From assembly GCF_030708455.1 (NCBI RefSeq), contig NZ_JAUYWF010000004.1, forward strand, positions 1-64,000: 64,000 bases of DNA, in the 5' to 3' direction. The notes below the pieces were generated by a model. That model was not told the DNA's origin. It made no database searches and saw nothing but the letters and a program-made list of their open reading frames with translations. Source of the DNA: Halomonas sp. SSL-5 (GTDB lineage: Bacteria > Pseudomonadota > Gammaproteobacteria > Pseudomonadales > Halomonadaceae). Of the stretch, positions 12,276-20,449 are shown piece by piece. How positions within the stretch are numbered: position 1 is the first letter of the stretch; each line of letters starts with the position of its first letter. Position numbers and translations under genes: made by a program.

Positions 12276-12303
12276 CGAAAAAGCCGCCCCTTGGGGCGGC
12301 TTT
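12276..12303 (-). terminator. Intrinsic terminator after acpP
   Basis: An 11-bp G+C-rich inverted repeat (12280-12290 with 12293-12303) ends on the minus strand in five T. It lies between acpP and fabF, both read leftward, so acpP can be made as a short separate transcript, in keeping with the large amounts of ACP needed. Confidence 0.8.
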
Positions 12304-12366
12304 CCAGGGGCCGTTCCGGCGAGGACGGCCCCGAGCATCAGCAAGCGGTATCGACCGCCACCAGGC

Positions 12367-12600
12367 TTACTGGTGGGCGTTGACGTAGTCGATGGCTTCC
12401 TGAACGGTGGTGATCTTCTCGGCTTCCTCGTCGGGAATCTCGGTGTCGAACTCCTCCTCGAGCGCCATGACCAGCTCGACGGTGTCCAGGGAGTCGGCGC
12501 CCAGGTCCTCGGTGAAGGAGGAGCTGTTCTGGATGTCCTCTTCCTTGACGTTCAGGCGCTCGGCCACAACCTTCTTAACGCGCTCTTCGATGGTGCTCAT
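12367..12600 (-). CDS. acpP: Acyl carrier protein
   Basis: Acidic 77-residue carrier that holds growing acyl chains on 4'-phosphopantetheine. The attachment serine lies in [18 protein letters not shown] (about residue 37). It begins [16 protein letters not shown], as expected. It has its own candidate promoter and terminator and lies between fabG and fabF, the standard order. Confidence 0.98.
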   Translation of the reverse strand: MSTIEERVKKVVAERLNVKEEDIQNSSSFTEDLGADSLDTVELVMALEEEFDTEIPDEEAEKITTVQEAIDYVNAHQ

Positions 12601-12685
12601 TATGACGTACTCCAGTCGTTCACATTGGCCGTCCAGATGACCAGCCGTTTGGGGTTCCAGATCCGCAAGCCGGAAGCTGCGGGGT

Positions 12686-12714
12686 AGTGTATAGAGCCCC
12701 CGGGGCCGGCGCAA
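12686..12714 (-). promoter_or_regulatory. Candidate acpP promoter
   Basis: On the minus strand TTGCGC (12709-12714) is separated by 17 bp from TACACT (12686-12691). This predicts a transcript start near 12679 and a leader of about 80 nt before acpP. Together with the downstream terminator it would make acpP an independent unit. Confidence 0.5.
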
Positions 12715-12733
12715 CCGCCGGACCCGGCACCTC

Positions 12734-13477
12734 TCAACGCATGTTCATACCGCCGTTGACATGCAGAATCTCGCCGGTGATATAGCTGGCCGTCTCGCCG
12801 GTGAGGAAGCCCACCGCCGCGGCGATCTCCTCGGGCTGACCGAGGCGCGCCAGCGGAATCTGTGCGAGCAGCGCCTTGTGCTGCTCCTCGGGCAGGGCCC
12901 CGGTCATGTCGGTGGCGATGAAGCCCGGCGCCACGGCATTGACGGTGATGGCGCGCGAGGCCACTTCACGGGCCAGGGCACGGGTGAAGCCCTCCATGCC
13001 CGCCTTGGCGGCAGCATAGTTGGTCTGCCCCAGGTTGCCCATGCTCGCCACCACCGAGCTGATGCTGACGATACGGCCGAAGCGCGCGCGGGTCATGCCG
13101 CGCAGGCAGGCCTTGCTGACGCGATAGACCGACTTGAGGTTGGTGTCGACGACGTCGTCCCACTCCCCCTCCTTCATCCGCATCAGCAGGTTGTCGCGGG
13201 TGATCCCGGCATTGTTGACCAGGATGGTCGGCGCCCCGAACTCCTCGCCGATCGCCTTGACCAGGCCGTCGACGCTCTCCTGGTCGGTGACATCGAGGCG
13301 CCGACCGGCACCCTGGATGCCCTGGGCCTTGAGGTCGGCATCGATCTTCTCGGCGCCGGCGTCGCTGGTCGCGGTACCGATCACGATGCGCCCCTGGCGG
13401 CCCAGCTCGTGGGCGATGGCCCGGCCGATGCCGCGGCTGGCCCCGGTGACCAGGGCGACTCTGGTTTCGCTAGTCAT
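12734..13477 (-). CDS. fabG: 3-oxoacyl-ACP reductase
   Basis: NADPH-dependent SDR enzyme of 247 residues that performs the first reduction in fatty acid elongation. Seen: cofactor motif [20 protein letters not shown], the catalytic serine region [21 protein letters not shown] (Tyr and Lys) and the C-terminal [15 protein letters not shown]. The ATG at 13477 fits the family start; the longer frame reaches into fabD. Confidence 0.97.
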   Translation of the reverse strand: MTSETRVALVTGASRGIGRAIAHELGRQGRIVIGTATSDAGAEKIDADLKAQGIQGAGRRLDVTDQESVDGLVKAIGEEFGAPTILVNNAGITRDNLLMRMKEGEWDDVVDTNLKSVYRVSKACLRGMTRARFGRIVSISSVVASMGNLGQTNYAAAKAGMEGFTRALAREVASRAITVNAVAPGFIATDMTGALPEEQHKALLAQIPLARLGQPEEIAAAVGFLTGETASYITGEILHVNGGMNMR

Positions 13478-13508
13478 GTGAATTACGCCTTCATCCGGTG
13501 GAAAGAGG

Positions 13509-14468
13509 TCAACCGTTGCTTGCGGCCGCACCGCGTGCCAGCTCCAGGGCGGCGTCGAGGCTGTCGGGATCATTGACCGCCAGCCCCTTGCTGCCACGGG
13601 CGATTCGCTTGCCCAGGCCGGTGAGCACCTTGCCCGGCCCGCACTCGATGAACACCTCGGCGCCCCGCTGGCTCATGGCCTCGACACACGAGGTCCAGCG
13701 CACCGGGCGATAGAGCTGTTCGATCAGCCGCGTGCGCAGGGTATCGATGTCGGCATGGGCCTGGGCGTCGACGTTCTGGAACACGGTATAGCGCGGTGCC
13801 TTGAGTGTCACCTCGCCCATCGCGGCGGCCAGGCGCTCGGCAGCTGGCTCCATCAGGGCACAGTGGGAAGGCACCGATACCGGCAGCGGCATGGCACGCT
13901 TGGCGCCCGCCTCCTGGCAGGCCGCGATGGCGCGCTCGACGGCCGCCTTGCTGCCGGCGATCACCACCTGCCCCGGGGCATTGTAGTTCACCGCCGAGAC
14001 CACATCGCCCTGGGCCGCCTCGGCACAGGCCTGTTCCACCACGGCATCGTCGAGCCCCAGGATCGCCGCCATGGCGCCCTGCCCCGCCGGCACCGCGGCC
14101 TGCATGGCCTCACCGCGCAGCTTGACCAGCCTGACTCCCTCGGCGAAGGGCATCACCCCGGCGCAGACCATGGCGCTGTACTCGCCGAGGCTGTGGCCGG
14201 CCATGGCACCGGGGCGCGGCCCCTCGAGCTCCTGCCAGATGCGCCAGATCGCCACGCTGGCGGTGAGCAGCGCCGGCTGGGTGCAGGCGGTGGCGTTGAG
14301 CGCCTCGGCGGGTCCCTCCTGGACCACCTGCCAGAGGTTGTAACCGAGGGCCTCCGAGGCTTCCTCGAAGGTCGTGCCCACCACGCTGTAGCGCTCCGCC
14401 AGCTCCCGCAGCATGCCGACCTGCTGGGAACCCTGTCCGGGAAACACGAGGGCGAGCGGTTGAGTCAT
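13509..14468 (-). CDS. fabD: Malonyl-CoA:ACP transacylase
   Basis: Loads malonyl groups from CoA onto ACP. The 319-residue product begins MTQPLALVFPGQGSQQVGML, has the nucleophile elbow GHSLGEYSA, the arginine region KLRGEAMQ and the histidine in VPSHCALM. A GTG three codons upstream is also possible, but the ATG at 14468 follows an AGGTG site at good spacing and matches the usual N-terminus. It lies between plsX and fabG. Confidence 0.96.
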   Translation of the reverse strand: MTQPLALVFPGQGSQQVGMLRELAERYSVVGTTFEEASEALGYNLWQVVQEGPAEALNATACTQPALLTASVAIWRIWQELEGPRPGAMAGHSLGEYSAMVCAGVMPFAEGVRLVKLRGEAMQAAVPAGQGAMAAILGLDDAVVEQACAEAAQGDVVSAVNYNAPGQVVIAGSKAAVERAIAACQEAGAKRAMPLPVSVPSHCALMEPAAERLAAAMGEVTLKAPRYTVFQNVDAQAHADIDTLRTRLIEQLYRPVRWTSCVEAMSQRGAEVFIECGPGKVLTGLGKRIARGSKGLAVNDPDSLDAALELARGAAASNG

Positions 14469-14485
14469 CTTGGTCACCTTTGCTT

Positions 14486-15547
14486 TTATTGCCTGTCATC
14501 GCCGCCGGTCGCACCGGCGCGAGAAGTAGAATGCCGTGGAGCGCCGCCCAGCTCCCGCGCCAGTCGCCGCGGGAGGTCGTGCTCCACCTCCTGCATGGCG
14601 CGCAGCACGGCATAGCGGAACCCTTCGGCGTCGGCGCCGCCGTGGCTCTTCACCACGATACCCGCAAGCCCCAGCAGGCTGGCCCCGTTGTAGCGCACCG
14701 GGTCGAGCTCGGCGCGCAGCCGACGCAGCGCCGGCCGCGCCGCCAACCCCACCAGGCGGCTGCCCCAGTGGGCCTCGAAGGTCTGCTGGACCCGCGCCAC
14801 CAGCATCCGCGCCAGGCCCTCGCTGGCCTTGAGCACGGCGTTGCCGACGAAGCCGTCGCACACCACCACGTCGGCGGCCCCGGCGAAGATACCGTCGCCT
14901 TCGACGTAGCCGCGGTAGTCGAACTCCGGCAGCTCGCGCAGCCGGGCGTCCGCCTGGCGCACGCTGGCGGTGCCCTTTATGCCCTCGACGCCGACGTTGA
15001 GCAGCGCCACCCGCGGCCGCGCCAGGCCATCCACATGGCGTGCCATCACCTCGCCCATGCGGGCGAAGTCCACCAGGCGGTCGGCGGAGGCCTCGACATT
15101 GGCGCCCAGGTCGAGCAGGTAGCAGCGCCCCTGTTCGCGCGTGGGGATCGCGGTGCTGATCGCCGGACGGGGAATGCCGGCCACGGTGCCCAGGGCCCGC
15201 CGCCCCAGGGCCATCAAGGCCCCGGTATTCCCTCCGCTGACGCCGGCAGAGGCCTCCCCCGAGGCCACGCAGTCGAGCATGCGCGCCATGCTGCTGTCGT
15301 CGCCATGGCGCAACGCCTCGGAGGGGCGCTGCCCCGGGGCGATCTCGCCGGCGGCATCCACGACCTCCATACGCGAACCCGCCGCGGCGAGACGCCGCGG
15401 CAGGCTGGCGATCTCGCGCTCCAGTCGGGCCCGGGGGCCGAACAGGCGGAGCGCGAGACGAGTATCCTGGAGGGCCGCCCCGGCCGCGCCGCGCACCGTG
15501 GCACGGGGCCCGAGGTCTCCCCCCATCGCATCGATGGCGATTCGCAT
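14486..15547 (-). CDS. plsX: Phosphate acyltransferase PlsX
   Basis: Makes acyl-phosphate from acyl-ACP for the PlsY step of phospholipid synthesis. The 353-residue protein starts [18 protein letters not shown] and has the family motifs [36 protein letters not shown] and [18 protein letters not shown]. It follows rpmF and precedes fabD, the conserved yceD-rpmF-plsX-fab order. Confidence 0.96.
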   Translation of the reverse strand: MRIAIDAMGGDLGPRATVRGAAGAALQDTRLALRLFGPRARLEREIASLPRRLAAAGSRMEVVDAAGEIAPGQRPSEALRHGDDSSMARMLDCVASGEASAGVSGGNTGALMALGRRALGTVAGIPRPAISTAIPTREQGRCYLLDLGANVEASADRLVDFARMGEVMARHVDGLARPRVALLNVGVEGIKGTASVRQADARLRELPEFDYRGYVEGDGIFAGAADVVVCDGFVGNAVLKASEGLARMLVARVQQTFEAHWGSRLVGLAARPALRRLRAELDPVRYNGASLLGLAGIVVKSHGGADAEGFRYAVLRAMQEVEHDLPRRLARELGGAPRHSTSRAGATGGDDRQ

Positions 15548-15591
15548 GAGGGGATCAGGGGCCGGGGGTCACCGCAGGTCGCGTCGTCGAC

Positions 15592-15762
15592 TTACGCGTC
15601 GACGACCTTGCGACCACGGTAGAAGCCATCCGGAGAGACGTGGTGACGCAGGTGAGTGGCACCGGTCTCCTTGTCCTGGGACAGGGCCGGGGCGCTCAGG
15701 GCGTCGTGGCTGCGACGCATGCCGCGCTTGGAACGGGTCTTGCGGTTCTTTTGAACTGCCAT
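15592..15762 (-). CDS. rpmF: 50S ribosomal protein L32
   Basis: Short 56-residue ribosomal protein beginning [20 protein letters not shown] and ending GRKVVDA. The length and basic N-terminus are those of L32. It lacks the zinc-binding cysteines of C+ forms, so it is the C- form typical of proteobacteria. It lies 32 bp after yceD and ahead of plsX. Confidence 0.96.
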   Translation of the reverse strand: MAVQKNRKTRSKRGMRRSHDALSAPALSQDKETGATHLRHHVSPDGFYRGRKVVDA

Positions 15763-15794
15763 GGGATGTCACTCCAGAGTGAATCGGTAATGAA

Positions 15795-16322
15795 TCAGGA
15801 TTTGCCCTTGAGGTGCCGGAGCACGTCAAAGGGGCTGGCTGCGGGCTCGCGGGATGCCACGGCATCCTCCCCGCTGGTCAGCTGGTCGCGAGAGACCGCA
15901 CAGTCGGCCTCGTCGTGGTAAACCACCTGGGGAAGGCTGAGGATCAGTTCATCCTCGACCACCGTCAGCAGGTTCAGCTGTTCGTCTTCCACCAGCACCG
16001 GTTCATGGGTGCTGGGCAACTCGGCCGCCAGGGCGTCACTGGTGACCATGCCGAGCAGAAACTCGCTCTCGACGTCCTGCGCCATGGGGCGCAGGCAGCG
16101 CCGACAGGGCAACTGCAGCACGGCGTGCAGCCGCCCGTGAATCTCGCGGCGGCCCTGGGGGTCGATGGTGAAATCCAGCCACACCTCGACATCGCCCTGC
16201 TGCTGACCGACCGCTTCGGTCAGTCGCTCGAAGGCGTCCAGGGCCATCAGCCCTTCCAGGTGTTCGGCACGGGCGGCGAGCTTGTAGGGCTCGACCCTGC
16301 CAGGGAGTCGTGTGGTCAACAT
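15795..16322 (-). CDS. yceD: YceD/DUF177 family protein
   Basis: Protein of 175 residues from the family encoded next to rpmF in most proteobacteria; some members are linked to 23S rRNA accumulation. It has the LQLPCRRCLRPM motif with a CxxC, and the acidic EDEQLNLLTVVEDELILSLP segment followed by a C-terminal SPFDVLRHLKGK. The N-terminus MLTTRLPGRVEPYKLAARAE matches the family start, so the ATG at 16322 appears right even though there is no ribosome binding site and the predicted transcript start is only a few bases upstream. Confidence 0.88.
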   Translation of the reverse strand: MLTTRLPGRVEPYKLAARAEHLEGLMALDAFERLTEAVGQQQGDVEVWLDFTIDPQGRREIHGRLHAVLQLPCRRCLRPMAQDVESEFLLGMVTSDALAAELPSTHEPVLVEDEQLNLLTVVEDELILSLPQVVYHDEADCAVSRDQLTSGEDAVASREPAASPFDVLRHLKGKS

Positions 16323-16331
16323 AGGCGCGCA

Positions 16332-16360
16332 ATGATAGGCACTCGCCCCGCCCCTGTCAA
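16332..16360 (-). promoter_or_regulatory. Strong promoter for yceD-rpmF-plsX-fab
   Basis: On the minus strand TTGACA (16355-16360, perfect -35) is 17 bp from TATCAT (16332-16337). The predicted transcript start is near 16325, about three bases before the yceD ATG at 16322, so the mRNA would be leaderless or nearly so. Confidence 0.7.
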
Positions 16361-16422
16361 AGCCGCCGTGGCACCGGACAGCGTGCTAACCTGCGGCGTT
16401 ACCGACAGCCTGGAGAACCCAC

Positions 16423-17013
16423 ATGCCACGCCTCGTCCTCGCCTCCGGATCACGCTGGCGACGCCAGCTCCTCGACCGCCTGGGGCTCCCCTATGCCTGG
16501 CAGAGCCCCGACATCGACGAGAGCCCCCGCCCCGGCGAGTCGCCCAGCGGCCTGGTGCATCGCCTGGCACTCACCAAGGCGCAGCATCTGGCCGACGAGT
16601 GGCCACAGCACCTGATCATCGGCTCCGACCAGGTGGCGCTGTTCGACGGCGAAGTCCTCGGCAAGCCCGCCGACCTCGCCGCCGCTCGCGCCCAGTTGGC
16701 ACGCTTCTCGGGCAACCGGGTGCACTTCCTGACCGGCCTGGCGCTGGTGGATACCCGCCACGGCCGCCACCGGGTCTGCCACGAGACCTATGACGTGGTG
16801 TTTCGCACCCTCAGCGAAGACGAGATCGCGAACTATGTGGAACGGGAACAGCCCCTGGAGTGCGCCGGCAGCTTCCGCATGGAGGGGCTCGGGGTCACCC
16901 TCTTCGAACGCCTCGAGGGCGACGACCCCAACACCCTGATCGGCCTGCCGCTGATTCGACTCTGCGCCCTGCTGCGCGAGGCGGGCCTGGACCCGCTGGG
17001 GCCCGCAGCCTGA
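16423..17013 (+). CDS. Maf-family nucleotide pyrophosphatase (YceF type)
   Basis: House-cleaning nucleotide pyrophosphatase of 196 residues. It starts MPRLVLASGSRWRRQLLDRL, giving the SxSxxR motif, followed by DIDESPRPGESP, LIIGSDQVALFDGEVLGKP and ECAGSFRMEGLG. The YceF subfamily acts on 7-methyl-GTP; assignment to it rests on gene order next to yceD/rpmF and on the ECAGSFRMEG form of the motif. It is divergent from yceD over a 100-bp spacer. Confidence 0.88.
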   Translation: MPRLVLASGSRWRRQLLDRLGLPYAWQSPDIDESPRPGESPSGLVHRLALTKAQHLADEWPQHLIIGSDQVALFDGEVLGKPADLAAARAQLARFSGNRVHFLTGLALVDTRHGRHRVCHETYDVVFRTLSEDEIANYVEREQPLECAGSFRMEGLGVTLFERLEGDDPNTLIGLPLIRLCALLREAGLDPLGPAA

Positions 17014-17026
17014 AGCCGCGGCTTTT

Positions 17027-17126
17027 CCGGCGACAAGTCTCTGAGGGGGCGCTGTGAACCCCTCCCTGGGCGCTACCGATGCCATCCATGGCATAGGACC
17101 CCCTCTACGACTTGTCCCCGGCGCCG
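17027..17126 (-). repeat. Dispersed Halomonas-type repeat, copy A
   Basis: About 100 bp after maf that matches, on the opposite strand, the repeats at 39721 and 40912: shared blocks are GGCGACAAG at one end, GGCGCTGTGAA, CCTCCCTG, CGCTACCGA, ATAGGACC and CTCT.CGACTTGTCC at the other. The ends form an imperfect inverted repeat (GCGACAAG and CTTGTCCC). This is a short form that lacks the middle of the 39721 copy. It contains no gene. Confidence 0.7.
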
Positions 17127-17173
17127 CTCGGATCAGTGCCGCCAGCCTGTTCGGCGCTTGAAGCTCGGCGCTC

Positions 17174-18271
17174 TTAAGGTAGCTGATAACGCACCGGCGA
17201 CTCGGCCCGCGGCACCCCCAGCCACTCCATGGCCACCCGGCCAAACTGCCGCGACAGACGCTCGAAGGGATCCAGGCGCGGAGTGTAGTCGCGCAGCCTG
17301 GGCTCGGGGAGCCGCTCTCGCGCCAGGGTATCGAGGCTACCCAGGGAGTCCACCAGACCGAACTCGAGGGCCTGCTCACCGCTCCAGACGAGGCCGCTGA
17401 ACAGGGCGTCGTCATCGCTCAGCCGCTCGCCGCGCCCCTCGCGTACCGCGGCGATGAACTGGTCGTGGGTGCTGTCCAGCACCGACTGCCAGAACTCGCG
17501 CTGCTCCGGGGCCACCTCCGAGAAGGGGTCGAGGAAGGCCTTGTTGTCGCCGGCGGTATAGACGCGGCGCTCCACGCCCAGGCGGTCGATCGCCTCCTTG
17601 AAGCCGAAGCTTGCGTAGATCACCCCGATGGAACCCACCAGGCTGGCCGGGGCGGCGATGATCTCATCGGCACCGGCGGCGATATAATAGGCACCGCTGG
17701 CACCGATATCCTCGATCACCGCGATGATCGGCTTGTCACCCTCGCCGCGCAGCCGCATCACCTCGTCGAAGATGCGCTGGGACTGCACCGGGCTGCCCCC
17801 GGGACTGTTGATATGCAGCACCACCGCACGGCTCTGCTCGGCCTCCCAGGCGCGTTTCAGGCCGGCATTGATGCGCTGTGCACTGGCGGTTCCATCGGCC
17901 TCGATCACGCCCTCCACCTTGACCACTCCGAGGTGCGGCCCCTCCGTCCCACCCACCGAGGGTGCCCCAGCCAGCAGGCCATAGAGGGTAATCGACAGCG
18001 AGGCCAGGATCAGCGCTGCAAACAGGAAACGGAAGAACAGCTTCCAGCGCCGCGCGCGCCGCTGCTCGGCGAGCACGCCGTCGATCCAGCGCCCCATCAT
18101 CGCCGTCTGTTCGAGGCGCTGACGCTCGCGCAGGGCCTCGGCATCCTCGCCGGCAGACACCTCGTCCGGGCCGACCGCCTGGCGACGCGCCCTGGCCTCG
18201 TCGCGGCTCAGTTCCGGCCCATGGGTCCAGGGATCCCGGCCCTCTTCGTGCTCATTGCGCTCATCGGACAT
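17174..18271 (-). CDS. sppA: Signal peptide peptidase SppA (36 kDa type)
   Basis: Membrane-anchored serine protease of 365 residues that degrades leftover signal peptides. A cytoplasmic head rich in charged residues precedes one membrane segment (about 78-101). The catalytic pair is a serine in GASGAYYIAAGADEI (about Ser192) and a lysine in GDNKAFLDPF (about Lys244); VLHINSPGGSP precedes them. It is the single-domain short form, not the 67 kDa enterobacterial form. The HAD phosphatase and rluC lie immediately upstream in the same direction. Confidence 0.9.
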   Translation of the reverse strand: MSDERNEHEEGRDPWTHGPELSRDEARARRQAVGPDEVSAGEDAEALRERQRLEQTAMMGRWIDGVLAEQRRARRWKLFFRFLFAALILASLSITLYGLLAGAPSVGGTEGPHLGVVKVEGVIEADGTASAQRINAGLKRAWEAEQSRAVVLHINSPGGSPVQSQRIFDEVMRLRGEGDKPIIAVIEDIGASGAYYIAAGADEIIAAPASLVGSIGVIYASFGFKEAIDRLGVERRVYTAGDNKAFLDPFSEVAPEQREFWQSVLDSTHDQFIAAVREGRGERLSDDDALFSGLVWSGEQALEFGLVDSLGSLDTLARERLPEPRLRDYTPRLDPFERLSRQFGRVAMEWLGVPRAESPVRYQLP

Positions 18272-18274
18272 CGT

Positions 18275-18928
18275 CTATCTCCCTTGCAGCCAGTCGAACA
18301 GTTCGGGAACCGCCTCGGCGGTGAAGGCCGGCCGACTCGCCGCCAGGCGCTCGGGCGCATGCACGCCCCAGGTGACCGCCACGCGATCCATGCCGATGGC
18401 CCGGGCCATCTCCAGGTCATATTCGGTATCCCCCACCATCACCGCCTCCGCCAGCGGCACGGAGAGCTCCGCCAGCAGTTCCTCGAGCATCAGCGGATGG
18501 GGCTTGGAGCGGGTCTCGTCGGCGGTCCGGCTGGCATGGAACCAGTGACCGCTGCCGCTCTCCTGGAAGACGCGATCGAGGCCGCGCCGGCTCTTGCCGG
18601 TGGCCACCGCCAGGCGCCTGCCATCATGACCGCGCAGGGCGGCGATACCCGCCTCCACCTCGGGGAAGAAGGCCATGGGCGTGTCGTTGCCCTCCACGAA
18701 GTGCCAGGCGTAGCGGCTACGCAGCAGCTCGGCGCGGTCGGGGTCGATGCCCGGGCACAGGGAGGCGATCGCCTCGGGAAGCCCCAGGCCAATGATATTG
18801 CGGATACTCGCCGGTGCGAGCTCACCCCAGCCGGCATCCCGGGAAGCCGCCTGCATGCAGGCGACGATCCGCGCCGCGGAGTCCATCAGGGTGCCATCCC
18901 AGTCGAAGATCACCAGTCGATAACGCAT
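18275..18928 (-). CDS. HAD-superfamily phosphatase
   Basis: Haloacid dehalogenase-like hydrolase of 217 residues with motif I FDWDGTLMD (nucleophile Asp9, acid Asp11), a helical cap, motif II AVATGKSRRGL, the lysine of motif III in SKPHPLMLEELL and motif IV VMVGDTEYDLEMAR. It resembles phosphoglycolate phosphatase but the substrate cannot be read from sequence. Of three overlapping starts (GTG 18934, ATG 18931, ATG 18928) the last has the best spacing to GAGGAG. The order rluC-HAD-sppA is conserved in Pseudomonas. Confidence 0.88.
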   Translation of the reverse strand: MRYRLVIFDWDGTLMDSAARIVACMQAASRDAGWGELAPASIRNIIGLGLPEAIASLCPGIDPDRAELLRSRYAWHFVEGNDTPMAFFPEVEAGIAALRGHDGRRLAVATGKSRRGLDRVFQESGSGHWFHASRTADETRSKPHPLMLEELLAELSVPLAEAVMVGDTEYDLEMARAIGMDRVAVTWGVHAPERLAASRPAFTAEAVPELFDWLQGR

Positions 18929-18937
18929 CATCACTCC

Positions 18938-19885
18938 TCAGCTGGCCTCGCGGGCACGGGCAAGCACCACCTGAAGGTCATCGGGAAGCGGCGCCCGGAT
19001 GCGGACCTCGCGACCGCTGGTGGGCTCGGGAAAGGCCAGCGACTCGGCATGCAGGAAGAGCCGCGGGAGTCCCAGCCGCGCCGCCATCGCCTGGCTCTCG
19101 CGGCTGCCGTACTTGTCGTCGCCGAGCAGCGGATGCCCCGCATGGGCCGCGTGAACTCGGATCTGGTGGGTTCGGCCGGTGACCGGCTCGGCCTCCAGCA
19201 GGGTCGCCCTCGGGAAGGCCTCGCGCACCGTGAAGAGGGTGCGCGAGACCTTCCCGGCCGGGTCGACCCGGACCCGACGCTCGCCGTTGGCCAGGGTATA
19301 GCGGTCGAGCCGCGCCGCCACGTAGTCGCGCCGCGCCGGCCAGCGACCGGCCACCAGGGCGAGATAGCGCTTGTCCATCTGCTGCTGCTTGAGGGCGGCG
19401 TTCAGCGCCAGCAGCGCCGGACGCGACTTGGCCAGCAGTAGGCAGCCCGAGGTATCACGATCCAGCCGGTGCACCAGCTCCAGGAAGTCGAGATCCTCGC
19501 GCACCTGGCGCAGCGCCTCGATCAGGCCGATCTTGACCCCGCTGCCACCGTGAACGGCCAGCCCCGAGGGCTTGTTGATCACCAGCCAGTCACGCCCCTC
19601 CACCAGCACACTGCCGGCCAGCAGGTTGCGCAGGTTGTCACTCACCTCGCGCACCGCCTCGCGAGGCGACAGCTTCAGTGGCGGGATGCGCACCAGGTCG
19701 CCCGTGGCAAGGCGGGTATCCGGCTTGACGCGCTTCTTGTTCACGCGCACCTCACCCTTGCGCACGATGCGGTAGATCAGCGCCCGCGGCGCTCCCTTGA
19801 TGCGCGTCATCAGGAAGTTGTCGACCCGCTGGCCATCCTGCCCTTCCGTCACCTCCACCCACTGTACGTCGCGCCCTTCGGCCAT
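18938..19885 (-). CDS. rluC: 23S rRNA pseudouridine synthase RluC
   Basis: Pseudouridine synthase of 315 residues. An N-terminal S4 RNA-binding domain (about 17-80: QRVDNFLMTRIKGAPRALIY, then GEVRVNKKRVKPD) precedes the RluA-type catalytic domain with HRLDRDTSGCLLLAK (catalytic aspartate about 142) and GRTHQIRVHAAH. The family member RluC modifies positions 955, 2504 and 2580 of 23S rRNA; the call as RluC rests on divergence from rne, the usual arrangement. The start at 19885 fits the family length. Confidence 0.92.
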   Translation of the reverse strand: MAEGRDVQWVEVTEGQDGQRVDNFLMTRIKGAPRALIYRIVRKGEVRVNKKRVKPDTRLATGDLVRIPPLKLSPREAVREVSDNLRNLLAGSVLVEGRDWLVINKPSGLAVHGGSGVKIGLIEALRQVREDLDFLELVHRLDRDTSGCLLLAKSRPALLALNAALKQQQMDKRYLALVAGRWPARRDYVAARLDRYTLANGERRVRVDPAGKVSRTLFTVREAFPRATLLEAEPVTGRTHQIRVHAAHAGHPLLGDDKYGSRESQAMAARLGLPRLFLHAESLAFPEPTSGREVRIRAPLPDDLQVVLARAREAS

Positions 19886-20449
19886 GCCGAGACTCCACTG
19901 ATCAGAAACTGCGAAAGGGCGCATTCTAACGCACTGTGCCCCACGCGGCGCCAATTGCTGCCCATGGCGCTTGCTGTTATATTGCCAAGTCGCTCCAATG
20001 GGCATCATTGCACCCGCAAGGCGCCTGCCCGACAGACACGCAGGCCGGAGCGAAAAGATCAGGCCGCGACGACGCCAAGACGTCCCGCCGCCGGTTGCAA
20101 GAGACAAGTGATACAGCGATAAACGCGCCACGCCCGTATCCCCCCGCCGCTACCTCAGTCACGGAGCGACGGCAGGCCACGGGACACGTTCAACAGCGTG
20201 CCGGAGGCCGGCGTAGGCGAATCGATGAATGCCAGGTGTTGGCGGTGACCGCAGGGCCGGATGGGTGACGCCCACCGAAACATGTCCTGCCCCCGCCACG
20301 TACTCAACAGGCTCATGCCGCGGCGCTGCCCCACCGGGAGCGACGCGGTCGGACGCAGCTGCGCATCCGTGACATGCGCTGAGCACAGGCACGCAGCACA
20401 CAGCGGTTCGCCACGTCGCGCTCGCCGGCGCCATATAGTGCGAGTCAAC
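19886..20449 (+). promoter_or_regulatory. Long rne leader and rluC/rne divergent promoters
   Basis: This 564-bp spacer has no convincing gene. A good plus-strand promoter, TTGCTG (19955-19960), 17 bp, TATATT (19978-19983), predicts an rne leader of about 460 nt. E. coli rne also has a long 5' UTR through which RNase E regulates its own mRNA, so a similar role is likely here. Close to the start codon TATAGT (20434-20439) could be a second -10. No ribosome binding site is visible before the rne ATG. On the minus strand TAGAAT (19923-19928) is a possible rluC -10. Confidence 0.6.
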
